DNA from: M55B129 sp964506505
Lineage (GTDB): Bacteria > Bacillota > Dethiobacteria > DTU022
NCBI GenBank assembly: GCA_964506505.1
Contig: CAZDKY010000021.1
Coordinates: 4,081-68,080 of the forward strand
Reading direction: 5' to 3'
Length of the DNA stretch: 64,000 nt
Shown here: one piece after another, positions 46,247 to 55,741 of the stretch
Numbering within the stretch: position 1 is the stretch's first letter
Layout of the letters: each line of letters begins with the position of its first letter
Notes under the pieces: generated by a model
What the model was told of the DNA's origin: nothing
The model's database searches: none
The model's input: only the letters and a program-made list of their open reading frames with translations
Position numbers and translations under genes: made by a program

Positions 46247-48700
46247 TTACGGGCTGACTCGCTGAACCCGCCAGACTCCGGACATAACATCTGGTTTATT
46301 GTTGCCTGCAGGTACCGAAAAAGTACCACTCAGGGTATCCTGGCCACTCGGCTGGCCGGTAAAGATCATTTCCAACCCTTCATCGGAAAAACTGAATCTA
46401 ACCGTTCCATTCTCATAAACAGCCTCAATGTAATGATCCTCCGATGCCTCAGCAGCATTTTCTTCCGGCAGAACTGCATCAAATTGAATCAAAGCTGAAC
46501 CGGTATAGAAATTTTCTGTTTCCGTCTCCTTGAATTCCAGAACCATGGGAACATCATTATCCAGGAGGGTCTGCATTAATTCTTTAATCGCTTCGATCAT
46601 CATCTGGAACATCGCTTCACCAAGATTTTCCTCGCAGCCATCCACTGCTTCTTCCGCTTCCGGTGAGGGGTTTGGACTATCCATTTCGAGAAAAGCGGAA
46701 TAGGTGAGCATCCAGTTCCCTTCCCATCTGCCGGCAAGCTCGGGTGCTTCCATATCAAAAACAACTTCAACCACTCCGCCAGGATCCGGAAGCTTCAGAT
46801 CAACTTCCATCTCGTCTTCCCCATCGGGCCCGAGGCCGGAAAGGACCACTTTCCCTGAAGGCTCTGCATTCATCAATCCTAAAAGGGTGCACTGCATTTC
46901 CCAGATCCCGTCTTCATCAGTAAATCCGGACCAGAGATCCTGGTTGCGACCCATATCAATGGCCACCGGCAGTTCTTCGATTTTAATCGGCGCTTCTGAT
47001 TCTTCCATTTCTTCAGGAACAACCACCCGAACCCTGATTTTATAAACGCTGTTCAGCATGCGGGTTATACGACGCGCTTCGTTGTTGTAGAAGCTCTCCG
47101 TCCGTTCATATCTGATCTGGCGGGCCAGACGTCGAAATACCGGCTGCAGTGAATTGACCAGCTCAGCCTTATGATTCTCGGCAATACTTTTTTCCAGGGG
47201 AGGATTGTCACCGCCCGAGTAGCTAAAACCCTGACCCATATCGCCAAAGACAAAACTCATCCCCTGGGGATCATTCCAAAAGGCGTAGACATAACTATCA
47301 ATTGCTTCGGCAATCTTCTTTTCGGCCTCGGCGGGAGAAGAAGAATCTTTAGTGATCCAGTAAAAAGTTTTGTACCAGCCAACATTATTTTTTACTTTAA
47401 AACCGGGAAGGGTCGAATATTTCGAGTTCCGGTAATAATACTTTTTATAGGCATCAACATACATCTGCTCGCGACCGGCAATAGCCGTGGTGGCAAATTT
47501 GTTGAGGCTGTAATCAATGGCAAAAACGCCTACCGAAGCAATCTTCATTGCTGAAGTGCCCCATTTACCCAGGGCATAATTACCAAGATCTTTGGTAAAC
47601 CCAAGAACGGCCGGTGCGGTATTGTCCTGATCGAGATTAATGGCCAAATTGACAAAGGCTAAACCGAGCCCCATCTCACCCATGGCACTATTGATGCTGT
47701 TAAGGGTAGAGACTGCAAGTACTTCTTCCAGGAAGGTAGACCCGGTTCCGATTATCCCAAACATCTCAGTCGCCGAGTCCCAACCCATTTTGACCGCACC
47801 ATCGCCGGGAGTACCTCCTGAACCCATTTCAGAAAGAAGCTCAGCAACTTCATCCGTTTCAAGACTGTAAACACTTGCCGGTAAGAATATCGGCCGGCTT
47901 ACCATGGCCATTGGCGAATCGGGATCGCTCGATGAACGCTTCACTTTAGCAAAATCTGTCAAATGATAAGTATATAGAGTGAGGACATTTTTTGCCGGAT
48001 CCAGATCATGAACTACCTGATCCCAGGTTCCGCTTTCCTCATTATAATAGAGGGCACCATAATAATATTCAGCGCTTTCACCCTGGGGAATGTCCGACAG
48101 CTCATAGGGCATTTCAATCTCCAACACTCCGGGAAGTTCCTGATAATCACCCAGGGTTATTTTGTAAACCTCTTCCAGTTCTGCATCTGCAGGCCTTGTT
48201 TCGTAATCACCGAGGAAGGTCACATTGAGATCGGTCGGCTCTTCAAGCATATCTCCGGGTATTTTGACCATCACAGAACCTTCGCGGCCAAAAATTTGTT
48301 CTTCTTCCGAAGGCTCGACAGTGGTGGAAATAAGAACCTTGTCCCTTCCGCCAAAAGAAAGGAAAGGAAGATCAAGAAAGGTCACAACGATAAAAAGCAA
48401 AGCAGCCAGCATGATCACTCCCCCGCCGATTAAACCTATTATCAACAGGGAATTTTTCTTTGGAACCTCTTCTGCCTGTCCGGTATTATTCGATTCAACC
48501 GGGTTGTAATCGGGCGCAGGGGGAACATTTGAACCGGTAAGCTCCGGAATACGGTTTGCCCGCTGCCAGCTTCCCAGTTCACTGCTCCAAAGATAATCGT
48601 CATCCCTGATATTGCCCGTATGATAAAAATATAGAATTTCTTCCCAGCTGTAGGGTCCCTGTTTTTCCCCGGAACGACTGAAATACCATTGACCTGACAA
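46247..48700 (-). CDS. Large GYF_2-domain membrane protein, extracellular part unknown
   Basis: An 817-residue protein I do not recognise beyond its N-terminus. Residues 3-55 are a GYF_2 domain (WYFSRSGEKQGPYSWEEILY), followed by a linker and one membrane helix (84-108). The rest is predicted extracellular and acidic: a ZU5/carboxypeptidase-like region near 130-250 (FGREGSVMVKIPGDM; SGTWDQVVHDLDP), a long helical middle, a region near 560-640 like a carboxypeptidase-regulatory fold, and a C-terminal part resembling a lipocalin-like domain (LAGRWEGNWMLTYS; LSGTFSVPAGNNKP). First gene of the GYF-Lgt-GYF-purF-guaA run. Confidence 0.7.
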   Translation of the reverse strand: MSGQWYFSRSGEKQGPYSWEEILYFYHTGNIRDDDYLWSSELGSWQRANRIPELTGSNVPPAPDYNPVESNNTGQAEEVPKKNSLLIIGLIGGGVIMLAALLFIVVTFLDLPFLSFGGRDKVLISTTVEPSEEEQIFGREGSVMVKIPGDMLEEPTDLNVTFLGDYETRPADAELEEVYKITLGDYQELPGVLEIEMPYELSDIPQGESAEYYYGALYYNEESGTWDQVVHDLDPAKNVLTLYTYHLTDFAKVKRSSSDPDSPMAMVSRPIFLPASVYSLETDEVAELLSEMGSGGTPGDGAVKMGWDSATEMFGIIGTGSTFLEEVLAVSTLNSINSAMGEMGLGLAFVNLAINLDQDNTAPAVLGFTKDLGNYALGKWGTSAMKIASVGVFAIDYSLNKFATTAIAGREQMYVDAYKKYYYRNSKYSTLPGFKVKNNVGWYKTFYWITKDSSSPAEAEKKIAEAIDSYVYAFWNDPQGMSFVFGDMGQGFSYSGGDNPPLEKSIAENHKAELVNSLQPVFRRLARQIRYERTESFYNNEARRITRMLNSVYKIRVRVVVPEEMEESEAPIKIEELPVAIDMGRNQDLWSGFTDEDGIWEMQCTLLGLMNAEPSGKVVLSGLGPDGEDEMEVDLKLPDPGGVVEVVFDMEAPELAGRWEGNWMLTYSAFLEMDSPNPSPEAEEAVDGCEENLGEAMFQMMIEAIKELMQTLLDNDVPMVLEFKETETENFYTGSALIQFDAVLPEENAAEASEDHYIEAVYENGTVRFSFSDEGLEMIFTGQPSGQDTLSGTFSVPAGNNKPDVMSGVWRVQRVSP

Positions 48701-48909
48701 CGGCCTTCAACTCCTTTGCCTGAAGGAATATTTAAGATTGAACTGCTTCATTGACATATTTAACTCTGCACCACTTGCAGTTGCCAGAATGATCTTTTGT
48801 TTGGATTGATGTTTAATCATAGCAACATTTTTCCGCTCCTGTCAATTACCTCACTCCAGTATTTTTAATTATGATGCGACAGGTTACCATGTTTATATAA
48901 AAATTTTTG

Positions 48910-48938
48910 TTGACAAAAATTAAAACACCCTGTATACT
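48910..48938 (+). promoter_or_regulatory. Promoter of glnA
   Basis: TTGACA, 17-bp spacer, TATACT: a near-consensus sigma-A promoter. The start of transcription near 48945 falls at the first stem of the leader. Confidence 0.85.
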
Positions 48939-48943
48939 TTTTT

Positions 48944-48995
48944 CGGGCAAAGACGCCCGCTTGAACAGCATTAAGTGCTGTCAGCGGGCGTCTTT
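48944..48995 (+). ncRNA. Attenuator leader of glnA, possible ANTAR target
   Basis: Two exclusive structures. (1) CGGGC-AAAGAC-GCCCG (48944-48959), a 5-bp stem with a hexaloop having A at 1 and G at 4, the ANTAR-binding rule, followed by hairpin ACAGCA/TGCTGT (48965-48981). (2) A terminator AAAGACGCCCGCT/AGCGGGCGTCTTT (48949-48995) followed by TTTACTTTTATT. The first stem uses the left arm of the terminator, so protein binding would prevent termination. The second loop does not fit the A1/G4 rule well. Confidence 0.65.
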
Positions 48996-49033
48996 ACTTT
49001 TATTATCTAATCTATTTGAAGGAGCTGTTAGTT

Positions 49034-50362
49034 ATGGGAATGACCAGAGACGATGTCCTGGCAATAGCCAGGGAAGCGGGAGTGAAGTTCATCCGGCTGC
49101 AGTTTACCGACCTGGTAGGACAGTTAAAAAATGTGGCAATCACTAACGAACAATTGCCCAAGGCCCTTGACGGAGAGTTGATGTTCGACGGTTCATCTAT
49201 TGAGGGCTTTGTGAGGATCGAAGAATCAGATATGTACCTGCGGCCGGATCTCGATACTTTTGCTGTTTTCCCCTGGAGCCCCCAGGAAAACGGTGTAGCG
49301 AGGCTGATGTGCGACGTTTATACTCCCGAGGGGGAACCCTTTGCCGGCTGCCCTCGCAGTCAGCTACAGAAAATGATTGCCCTGGCCGCCAAAGAAGGTT
49401 ATACCATGAATTGCGGGCCGGAAGCTGAATTTTTCATGTTTCATACAGACGAAAACGGGGCTCCAACTCTCCATACTCACGACCAGGGAGGATATTTCGA
49501 CCTGGCGCCTACTGATCGCGGCGAAAGCGCCCGCCGTGACATGGTTCTCGGCCTTGAACAGATGGGCCTTGAAATTGAAGCTTCCCACCATGAAGTTGCT
49601 CCCGGTCAGCATGAAATTGACTTTAAATACAGCAATGCCCTGCGCACTGCCGATGATCTTTCAACGTTTCGGTTTGTAGTAAGGACAATTGCCCAGAGGC
49701 ACGGGCTATATGCCACCTTCATGCCCAAACCGATTGCCATGATCAACGGGTCCGGGATGCATACCCACCTTTCGCTATTTAAAAATGGGAAAAATATTTT
49801 TTACGACCCCTCCGCTCCCGATGAGATGAGCCAGGAGATGCTCTGGTTTATCGGAGGACTGCTTAAACATGCCCGCGGTTTCACCGCAGTGACTAACCCT
49901 CTGGTTAACTCATACAAGCGGCTGGTACCCGGTTATGAAGCTCCGGTATATATTGCCTGGTCACACCGCAACCGCAGCCCTCTTGTCAGGGTCCCGGCCA
50001 GGAGAGGAATCGGCACCCGGGTGGAACTGCGCAGCCCTGATCCTTCCTGCAACCCTTACCTTGCTTTCGCCGTAATGCTGAGAGCCGGACTGGATGGTAT
50101 CCTGAATAAAATTGAGCCGCCTGAACCGGTAAACCTGAATATTTACGAGTTGTCCGATGATGAAAAGATCGATCACAATATTGAAAGTCTTCCGGGGACC
50201 CTGCACGAAGCAATCCTCGAACTGGACAATGATATGATAATTCGAGAAGCGCTGGGAGAACACATATATGATCGTTTCCGCTATGGACGGGTGAAGGAAT
50301 GGCTGGAATACCGTATCCAGGTCCACAACTGGGAAATTGAACATTACCTGGCCCGGTTTTAA
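49034..50362 (+). CDS. glnA: Glutamine synthetase type I
   Basis: Makes glutamine from glutamate and ammonia using ATP. The 442-residue product is the short GSI-alpha type without the adenylylation insert. Landmarks: MFDGSSIEGFVRIEESDMYL near 50, CGPEAEFFMF near 126, HHEVAPGQHEIDF near 187, KPIAMINGSGMHTHLSLF near 235, and a C-terminal SLPGTLHEAILELDND. I use the ATG at 49034 with AAGGAG nine bases upstream; an upstream TTG lies before that site. Its leader and the ANTAR gene downstream suggest nitrogen-responsive antitermination. Confidence 0.96.
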   Translation: MGMTRDDVLAIAREAGVKFIRLQFTDLVGQLKNVAITNEQLPKALDGELMFDGSSIEGFVRIEESDMYLRPDLDTFAVFPWSPQENGVARLMCDVYTPEGEPFAGCPRSQLQKMIALAAKEGYTMNCGPEAEFFMFHTDENGAPTLHTHDQGGYFDLAPTDRGESARRDMVLGLEQMGLEIEASHHEVAPGQHEIDFKYSNALRTADDLSTFRFVVRTIAQRHGLYATFMPKPIAMINGSGMHTHLSLFKNGKNIFYDPSAPDEMSQEMLWFIGGLLKHARGFTAVTNPLVNSYKRLVPGYEAPVYIAWSHRNRSPLVRVPARRGIGTRVELRSPDPSCNPYLAFAVMLRAGLDGILNKIEPPEPVNLNIYELSDDEKIDHNIESLPGTLHEAILELDNDMIIREALGEHIYDRFRYGRVKEWLEYRIQVHNWEIEHYLARF

Positions 50363-50394
50363 CAGGCATCGGGATAACTAATAAGTATCGGCCG

Positions 50395-50418
50395 AAAACC
50401 GCCCGCCGGGGCGGTTTT
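50395..50418 (+). terminator. Terminator after glnA
   Basis: AAAACCGCCC-GCCG-GGGCGGTTTT, a perfect 10-bp stem 32 bp after the stop codon. Confidence 0.85.
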
Positions 50419-50509
50419 CCTGCTGTCCGGACCGATTAATTCCCGTAGCTAATACTGACCATGGTATAATATAACAGTGAAAAACATCTTCAGGATGGAA
50501 AGGTAAATC

Positions 50510-51079
50510 ATGACCAGGTTTTATTACGATTTCTGTATCGGCACAGCCAATCAAAATCTAAAGAAGTCCCTCATTACCATACTGAATGAAGCGAACTTTT
50601 ACTCTTCCGGTGAAGGGAAAAGTATTCCCCTCCTGTTGCGCTCTTTGCACACCGTTCAGCCCTGGCTTGTCGTTGTCGACACAGCTCTTCCTCCCGGCAA
50701 TATTATCGAACTGGCCGACATAATAGAACAGGATTGCCTTGCGGCAGCTCTCTATGTAAATACAACCGGTATATCGATGAACAATTATGTTGTCTTGGAA
50801 TGGCCTGTGAAAAGTTCAGTCCTGTCGGAGGTTGCCAAAGCCCTGTGCAGTGAATTCACCCATAAAAAAAAGCTACGTCGTGAAATTATCGCCCTGCGTG
50901 AAAAACTAAGTGAACGGAAAATTATTGACCGGGCCAAGGGTATTGTAGCCCGTGTCTTTTCTATCAACGAAGAAGAAGTTTACAATTACCTGCGTAAAAA
51001 AAGCATGGAACGCAGGATCACCATGGCCGAAATGGCCGCGTTGATTATTGCAAATCCCGATTCTTTTTATAAGCAATAG
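50510..51079 (+). CDS. ANTAR-domain response regulator (RNA-binding antiterminator)
   Basis: A 189-residue regulator with a receiver-like N-terminal domain (1-120) and an ANTAR domain (about 130-187: [34 protein letters not shown]). D57 is present in [10 protein letters not shown], but the usual N-terminal acidic pair is absent ([10 protein letters not shown]), so the receiver may be a ligand- or partner-controlled pseudo-receiver. ANTAR proteins bind paired hairpins in leaders and stop terminator formation. Downstream of glnA, this looks like the NitR/glnA pairing known in clostridia. A probable promoter TATAAT lies near 50464. Its last 35 bp overlap the end of pyrG on the other strand. Confidence 0.92.
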   Translation: MTRFYYDFCIGTANQNLKKSLITILNEANFYSSGEGKSIPLLLRSLHTVQPWLVVVDTALPPGNIIELADIIEQDCLAAALYVNTTGISMNNYVVLEWPVKSSVLSEVAKALCSEFTHKKKLRREIIALREKLSERKIIDRAKGIVARVFSINEEEVYNYLRKKSMERRITMAEMAALIIANPDSFYKQ

Positions 51080-52661
51080 CCGCGCCGATAAAATCCTTGA
51101 ACAGGGGATGAGAGCGGGTAGGCCGTGATTTGAACTCGGGATGGAACTGGACAGCAATAAACCAGGGATGATCTTTTAATTCGACCATCTCCACCAGGTT
51201 ATCCTCTTCATTGATCCCGCTAAAAACCATGCCGGCTTTTTCAAGAAGGGGAATAAAATCATTGTTGAACTCGTAACGATGCCTGTGCCGTTCGCTGACA
51301 ATCTTTTCCCCGTAAGCTTTTTCAGCCAGGGTGCCGCTTTTGATCGTACAGGGATGGGCTCCGAGGCGCAGAGTCCCGCCAACCCGGGTTATTTCTTTCT
51401 GACCGGGCAGGTAGTCAATAACCGGGCCGGGAGTATCGGGATTAAATTCGGTGCTGTGAGCACCGGTTATCCCGGCCACATTGCGGGCGAATTCGATCAC
51501 CGCACACTGCATCCCGAGACACAAGCCGAAAAATGGTATTTTGTTTTCCCTGGCCAGGCGAACAGCGTTGATTTTCCCTTCTATGCCCCGCTCTCCAAAA
51601 CCACCCGGCACCAGGATGGCATCCATATTTTTCAATTGATCGCCGCCCTGGCCTGATTCCAGGCTTTCAGCAGGAATGAGAACCGTTTTTACATTGACAT
51701 TGTGGGCCAAACCGGCATGGGACATGGCTTCATTAATGCTAATGTAAGCATCACGCAGGGATACATATTTGCCAACAAGACCAACGTTTATTTCCTCTTC
51801 AAAATTATGGGCCTGATGGACCAGGTCTTCCCACCGCTGCATATCTGAGCGTTGACTGGAGAGGTTCAGCTTCTCAAGAACCATCTGATCAAGATTTTGC
51901 TTTTGTAATAGCAAAGGCACCTCGTAAATCACTTTGGTGCTGATGTTCTCCATTACTTCATGCGGCTGGATATTGCAAAAAAGGGCTATTTTCTTTTTCA
52001 GTTCGTCCGAAAGGGTATATTCTGTCCGGCAAACGATAATATCGGGCTGAATACCGATACTGCGCAGTTCCTTAACACTGTGCTGCGTCGGCTTAGTTTT
52101 CAGTTCCCCTGACATGGGCAGGTATGGGACAAGGGTCACATGAATGAATATTACGTTTTCCCAGCCCAGGTCATATCGAAGCTGGCGAATAGCTTCCAGG
52201 AAGGGAAGGCTTTCGATGTCGCCGACTGTTCCTCCGATTTCTGTTATAACCACCTCGAGGTCGCGATGGCGATCCAGCTTGGTAATACAGTTTTTTATTT
52301 CATCAGTGATATGGGGAATAACCTGAACGGTGTTTCCATCGTAGAGACCATCCCTTTCACCCTGGATCACCGACCAGTAAATGCGACCCGCTGTAACATT
52401 GTTGTCACGGGTCAGGTGTTCATCGATAAAACGTTCGTAGTGACCAAGGTCAAGGTCTGTTTCCGCTCCGTCTTCGGTAACGAATACTTCCCCGTGCTGA
52501 TAAGGGCTCATGGTCCCCGGGTCGTAGTTGATGTAGGGATCAAACTTCTGAATGGTCAGTTTTAATCCCCTGCTCTTCAACAGACATCCCAGGGAAGCTG
52601 CAGTGATCCCTTTGCCCAGTGATGAAACAACGCCGCCGGTAACAAAAATATACTTAGTCAT
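51045..52661 (-). CDS. pyrG: CTP synthase PyrG
   Basis: Makes CTP from UTP, ATP and glutamine. The 538 residues start [20 protein letters not shown] with the nucleotide loop, contain [20 protein letters not shown] and [16 protein letters not shown] in the synthase half, and a glutaminase half with [15 protein letters not shown] (nucleophile Cys near 382) and [15 protein letters not shown] near 510. Length is standard. It converges with and overlaps the ANTAR gene at its 3' end. A small zinc-ribbon gene lies 73 bp upstream. Confidence 0.96.
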   Translation of the reverse strand: MTKYIFVTGGVVSSLGKGITAASLGCLLKSRGLKLTIQKFDPYINYDPGTMSPYQHGEVFVTEDGAETDLDLGHYERFIDEHLTRDNNVTAGRIYWSVIQGERDGLYDGNTVQVIPHITDEIKNCITKLDRHRDLEVVITEIGGTVGDIESLPFLEAIRQLRYDLGWENVIFIHVTLVPYLPMSGELKTKPTQHSVKELRSIGIQPDIIVCRTEYTLSDELKKKIALFCNIQPHEVMENISTKVIYEVPLLLQKQNLDQMVLEKLNLSSQRSDMQRWEDLVHQAHNFEEEINVGLVGKYVSLRDAYISINEAMSHAGLAHNVNVKTVLIPAESLESGQGGDQLKNMDAILVPGGFGERGIEGKINAVRLARENKIPFFGLCLGMQCAVIEFARNVAGITGAHSTEFNPDTPGPVIDYLPGQKEITRVGGTLRLGAHPCTIKSGTLAEKAYGEKIVSERHRHRYEFNNDFIPLLEKAGMVFSGINEEDNLVEMVELKDHPWFIAVQFHPEFKSRPTRSHPLFKDFIGAAIAYKKNRDLQ

Positions 52662-52734
52662 AAGCGCCCCCTTGCCTTAAGGATCCCTTTCAAACATTAT
52701 GGTCTGCTCAGCAACTGCTGGAGCTGCTTAACGA

Positions 52735-52917
52735 TCACCCACCGCTGCTAACCGGGGAAGAAAAACTTCCACCGGAAGCTCCGCTGGTTCTGAAAGTGGA
52801 AAACACTCTTGCCGATTCTTTCCCACAGTCAGGGCAACATACCTTTTTAACAGAGCTGCTACACAGCTCTTCAAACTTTTTATCGCACCTTGAACAATAA
52901 AATTCATATAGAGGCAT
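52735..52917 (-). CDS. FmdB-family zinc-ribbon protein
   Basis: A 60-residue FmdB/CxxC_CxxC_SSSS protein: MPLYEFYCSRCDKKFEELCS with the first CxxC, a second CPDC knuckle near 31, and a Ser/Gly-rich tail. These putative regulatory proteins have no settled role. The tail lacks the Cys-rich GGCSGCSG ending of many relatives. AGGAGG is upstream of the ATG. Confidence 0.88.
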   Translation of the reverse strand: MPLYEFYCSRCDKKFEELCSSSVKKVCCPDCGKESARVFSTFRTSGASGGSFSSPVSSGG

Positions 52918-53040
52918 GACTGCACCTCCTTCACTTATTTGTCATTGATTTATCCAGGGATGCCTGATATGCAATCCGGTGGAAAAGTTTCTGTAAGCTG
53001 AATGAGAAACAACTAGTCAGCTTCCACCGTTTTTATTTAC

Positions 53041-53145
53041 TTAAGTCCGGCCTTTCAATCTCTTTCTTTTTTTAGCCCGTCTTCTTTTTTTCCGCTGTCT
53101 TTTAAGTTGTTTTCTCGTTTTTTCATGTGCCATAGTATGTAGCAT
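53041..53145 (-). CDS. Very basic 34-residue protein
   Basis: A short frame starting MLHTMAHEKTRKQLKRQRKK and ending KRKRLKGRT; 21 of the last 28 residues are Lys or Arg. It resembles the tiny AURKAIP1/COX24-like or bTHX-like ribosome-associated peptides. AAGGAGG lies just before the first ATG (53145); the second ATG (53133) gives 30 residues and better spacing. It reads toward fmdB. Composition alone does not prove expression, but the strong ribosome site and lack of stops in a purine-rich region support it. Confidence 0.55.
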   Translation of the reverse strand: MLHTMAHEKTRKQLKRQRKKRRRAKKRKRLKGRT

Positions 53146-53350
53146 TCCCCTCCTTTGCTTTGATTTCAGGTATTATAATGGCTGTAAAGCCTTAAAACCC
53201 ATGTGTAATTATAACACTGCTTAGCCGGTGAAAAAAGAGTTATTTTTTTTAACTCGAAATACCATGTTATTTAGAAAGGAAAAAAAAGGCCAACAGAGAA
53301 AGATTAATAATATAATAAATTATAACAGTTAAGTGGGGAGGAACAAGTTG

Positions 53351-55570
53351 ATGGAAATAAGCCAGAATGCCCGGATTACTTATGAAAAGCGTTATTTAAT
53401 CAAAGATGAAAAGGGCAACCCGGTTGAAACTCCGGAAGATTTGCTACGCAGGGTAGCGTCCAATATTGCCCTGGTGGAAAAAGAATACGGGAAAAACGAA
53501 GATGAAATCAAGGCGATAGAAGAGAAATTTTTCACCATTATGTCCGAGGCTCTTTTTATGCCCAATTCTCCCACGCTGATGAATGCAGGCCGAGAGCTAC
53601 AGCAACTGAGTGCCTGCTTTGTCCTCCCACTTGAAGATAGTATGGAAGGCATCTTTACCGCACTGAAAAATATGGCCCTGGTCCAGAAAACCGGCGGAGG
53701 GACAGGATTCTCCTTCGATCGCCTGAGGCCCAGTAATGATATTGTCAAGTCAACCAACGGTGTGGCCAGTGGTCCCATATCCTTTCTAAAAATATTTGAC
53801 GCCGCTACTGAAGCAGTTAAACAGGGCGGAACTAGACGCGGAGCTAACATGGGATCTCTTATCTATAATCACCCAAACATAATTGAATTCATTTGCTGCA
53901 AGGAAAAAGAAGACGAAGTCAACAACTTCAATTTATCAGTCACTGTATCCGACGAATTCATGCGCAAAGCAACCGGTGAAGATCCAGACCCTCTCTATAC
54001 CCTGATCAACCCCCGTACCAGGCAGCCCTATCTCGATCCTGAGAGTGACAATGAGGTCCAGCTCGATGCCCGTGAAATCTTTGATCTGATTGTCCAGAAG
54101 GCCTGGGGAAAGGGCGATCCAGGAATTATTTTTATTGAACAGATGAACCGCTTCAACCCCACCCCACAAATTGGCCTTTATGAAACAACCAACCCCTGCG
54201 GCGAACAACCGCTGCTTCCTTACGAAGCCTGCTGTCTTGGTTCCCTGAACCTGGGCAAATTTGTTAAACAGGATCAACGGATTGATTTTGAACACCTGGC
54301 AGAAATAGTTCAAATTGCCGTCCGATTTCTGGATAATGTAATTGATGCCAGCAATTATGTAATTCCAGAAATCGCTAAAATGCACAAGGAGGGCAACCGC
54401 AAGATCGGCCTGGGGATCATGGGCTGGCATGATATGCTGGTCCGCCTGGGCCTTAATTACGATAGTGAAGAAGCACTTGAAACAGCTGAAAAAGTCGTAT
54501 CTTTCATCAACAGCGAGGCCAAGAAGGAATCGGTTAAACTTGCTGCAGAAAGAGGCACATTCCCCAATTTCAAGAACAGCGTATACGACACCGGCAGGGA
54601 AGAAGATCACGTTCGCAATGCGACCAGGACTACCATTGCTCCTACCGGGACCATTTCCATCCTGGCCGGAGCCAGCAGTGGTATTGAACCTTATTTCAGC
54701 ATTGCTTTCATTCGTAAAAATATCCTTGGCGGAGTTGATTTACCCGAAGTCAATCCGCTATTCCTTGAAATAGCAGAAAAAGAAAGTTTCTACAGTGATG
54801 AACTGATCCGTGAGATCGCCGTCAGCGGGAAAATACCCGCCGATGCCAGTGTTCCCGAAAAATACAAGGACCTTTTCAAAACAGCCATGGATATCGATTA
54901 CAGTTGGCATGTCAGACATCAGGCTATATTCCAAAAATATACAGACAATGCCGTCAGTAAAACAATCAACCTGAGCAAAGATGCTACGGTAGATGATGTA
55001 AAAAATGCATACATAACAGCCTGGGAAGCCGGTTGTAAAGGCATAACTATCTATCGAGACACTTCGCGGACCAAGCAGGTGCTAAATGTCGGAGACGGCA
55101 ACCCTGAAGAAAACCTCAAACCGATCGAGCGGCCAAAAACCCTGAGCGGACGCACCACAAGCATTCGGACAGCCCTGGGCAATCTCTTTGTCACCGTCAA
55201 TACCGCCGATGGCAAACCTTTTGAACTCTTCGCCCAGATCGGCAAGGCAGGAAGTGATGTCATTGCTTTTACCGAAGCGATCGCCCGCCTCATTTCGCTG
55301 GCCCTGCGTTGCGGTGTAAGCGTCGACGAAATTGTTACCCAGCTTGAAGGAATCGGCGGTGCCCGTTCAGTTGGATTCGGTCCGAACCGGATCATGAGTG
55401 TACCAGATGCTGTTGGCCAGGCTCTCCACAAACTGGCCAGCGCTGAAAGCAACAATGTTATTCAGGGTCACAGCGAAAATCGTGAAATCTGTCCTGAATG
55501 CGGCACATGCGCCCTCGTCAGAGTTGAAGGCTGCCTGAAATGTGAAGCATGTGGTTATAGCGAATGTTGA
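53351..55570 (+). CDS. nrdJ: Adenosylcobalamin-dependent ribonucleotide reductase (class II)
   Basis: Makes deoxyribonucleotides using a B12-derived radical, independent of oxygen. The 739 residues contain the substrate-site cysteine in LSACFVLPLEDS near 90, KTGGGTGFSFDRLRP near 118, the radical Cys and Glu in TTNPCGEQPLL near 283, PTGTISILAGASSGIEPYFS near 435, and a C-terminal region with CPECGTC and CLKCEACGYSEC, a zinc-ribbon with redox cysteines. I choose the ATG at 53351, nine bases after GGAGG; a GTG at 53333 is upstream of that site. It stands alone with its own AT-rich promoter region. Confidence 0.95.
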   Translation: MEISQNARITYEKRYLIKDEKGNPVETPEDLLRRVASNIALVEKEYGKNEDEIKAIEEKFFTIMSEALFMPNSPTLMNAGRELQQLSACFVLPLEDSMEGIFTALKNMALVQKTGGGTGFSFDRLRPSNDIVKSTNGVASGPISFLKIFDAATEAVKQGGTRRGANMGSLIYNHPNIIEFICCKEKEDEVNNFNLSVTVSDEFMRKATGEDPDPLYTLINPRTRQPYLDPESDNEVQLDAREIFDLIVQKAWGKGDPGIIFIEQMNRFNPTPQIGLYETTNPCGEQPLLPYEACCLGSLNLGKFVKQDQRIDFEHLAEIVQIAVRFLDNVIDASNYVIPEIAKMHKEGNRKIGLGIMGWHDMLVRLGLNYDSEEALETAEKVVSFINSEAKKESVKLAAERGTFPNFKNSVYDTGREEDHVRNATRTTIAPTGTISILAGASSGIEPYFSIAFIRKNILGGVDLPEVNPLFLEIAEKESFYSDELIREIAVSGKIPADASVPEKYKDLFKTAMDIDYSWHVRHQAIFQKYTDNAVSKTINLSKDATVDDVKNAYITAWEAGCKGITIYRDTSRTKQVLNVGDGNPEENLKPIERPKTLSGRTTSIRTALGNLFVTVNTADGKPFELFAQIGKAGSDVIAFTEAIARLISLALRCGVSVDEIVTQLEGIGGARSVGFGPNRIMSVPDAVGQALHKLASAESNNVIQGHSENREICPECGTCALVRVEGCLKCEACGYSEC

Positions 55571-55741
55571 GAATGTGCAAATATTTAATAATTATTTACG
55601 TATAAAAAAAGGAAATTTGACCTATATGTAGAATTACTGGTAATTGACAATTGAGATACTGCTTTTCAGTAATCAGACCGATGATCGATTTGCAGCAACA
55701 AGCCGGATCTACCGGCTGAAGTTTACTGCGGGAGAACTGCC

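Noticed and set aside
52977..53036. Structured RNA with GGTGGAA/TTCCACC and GTTTCT/AGAAAC stems before fmdB
   Set aside because: Stems are short and interrupted; it may simply be a terminator for the basic peptide gene, and I cannot decide the strand.
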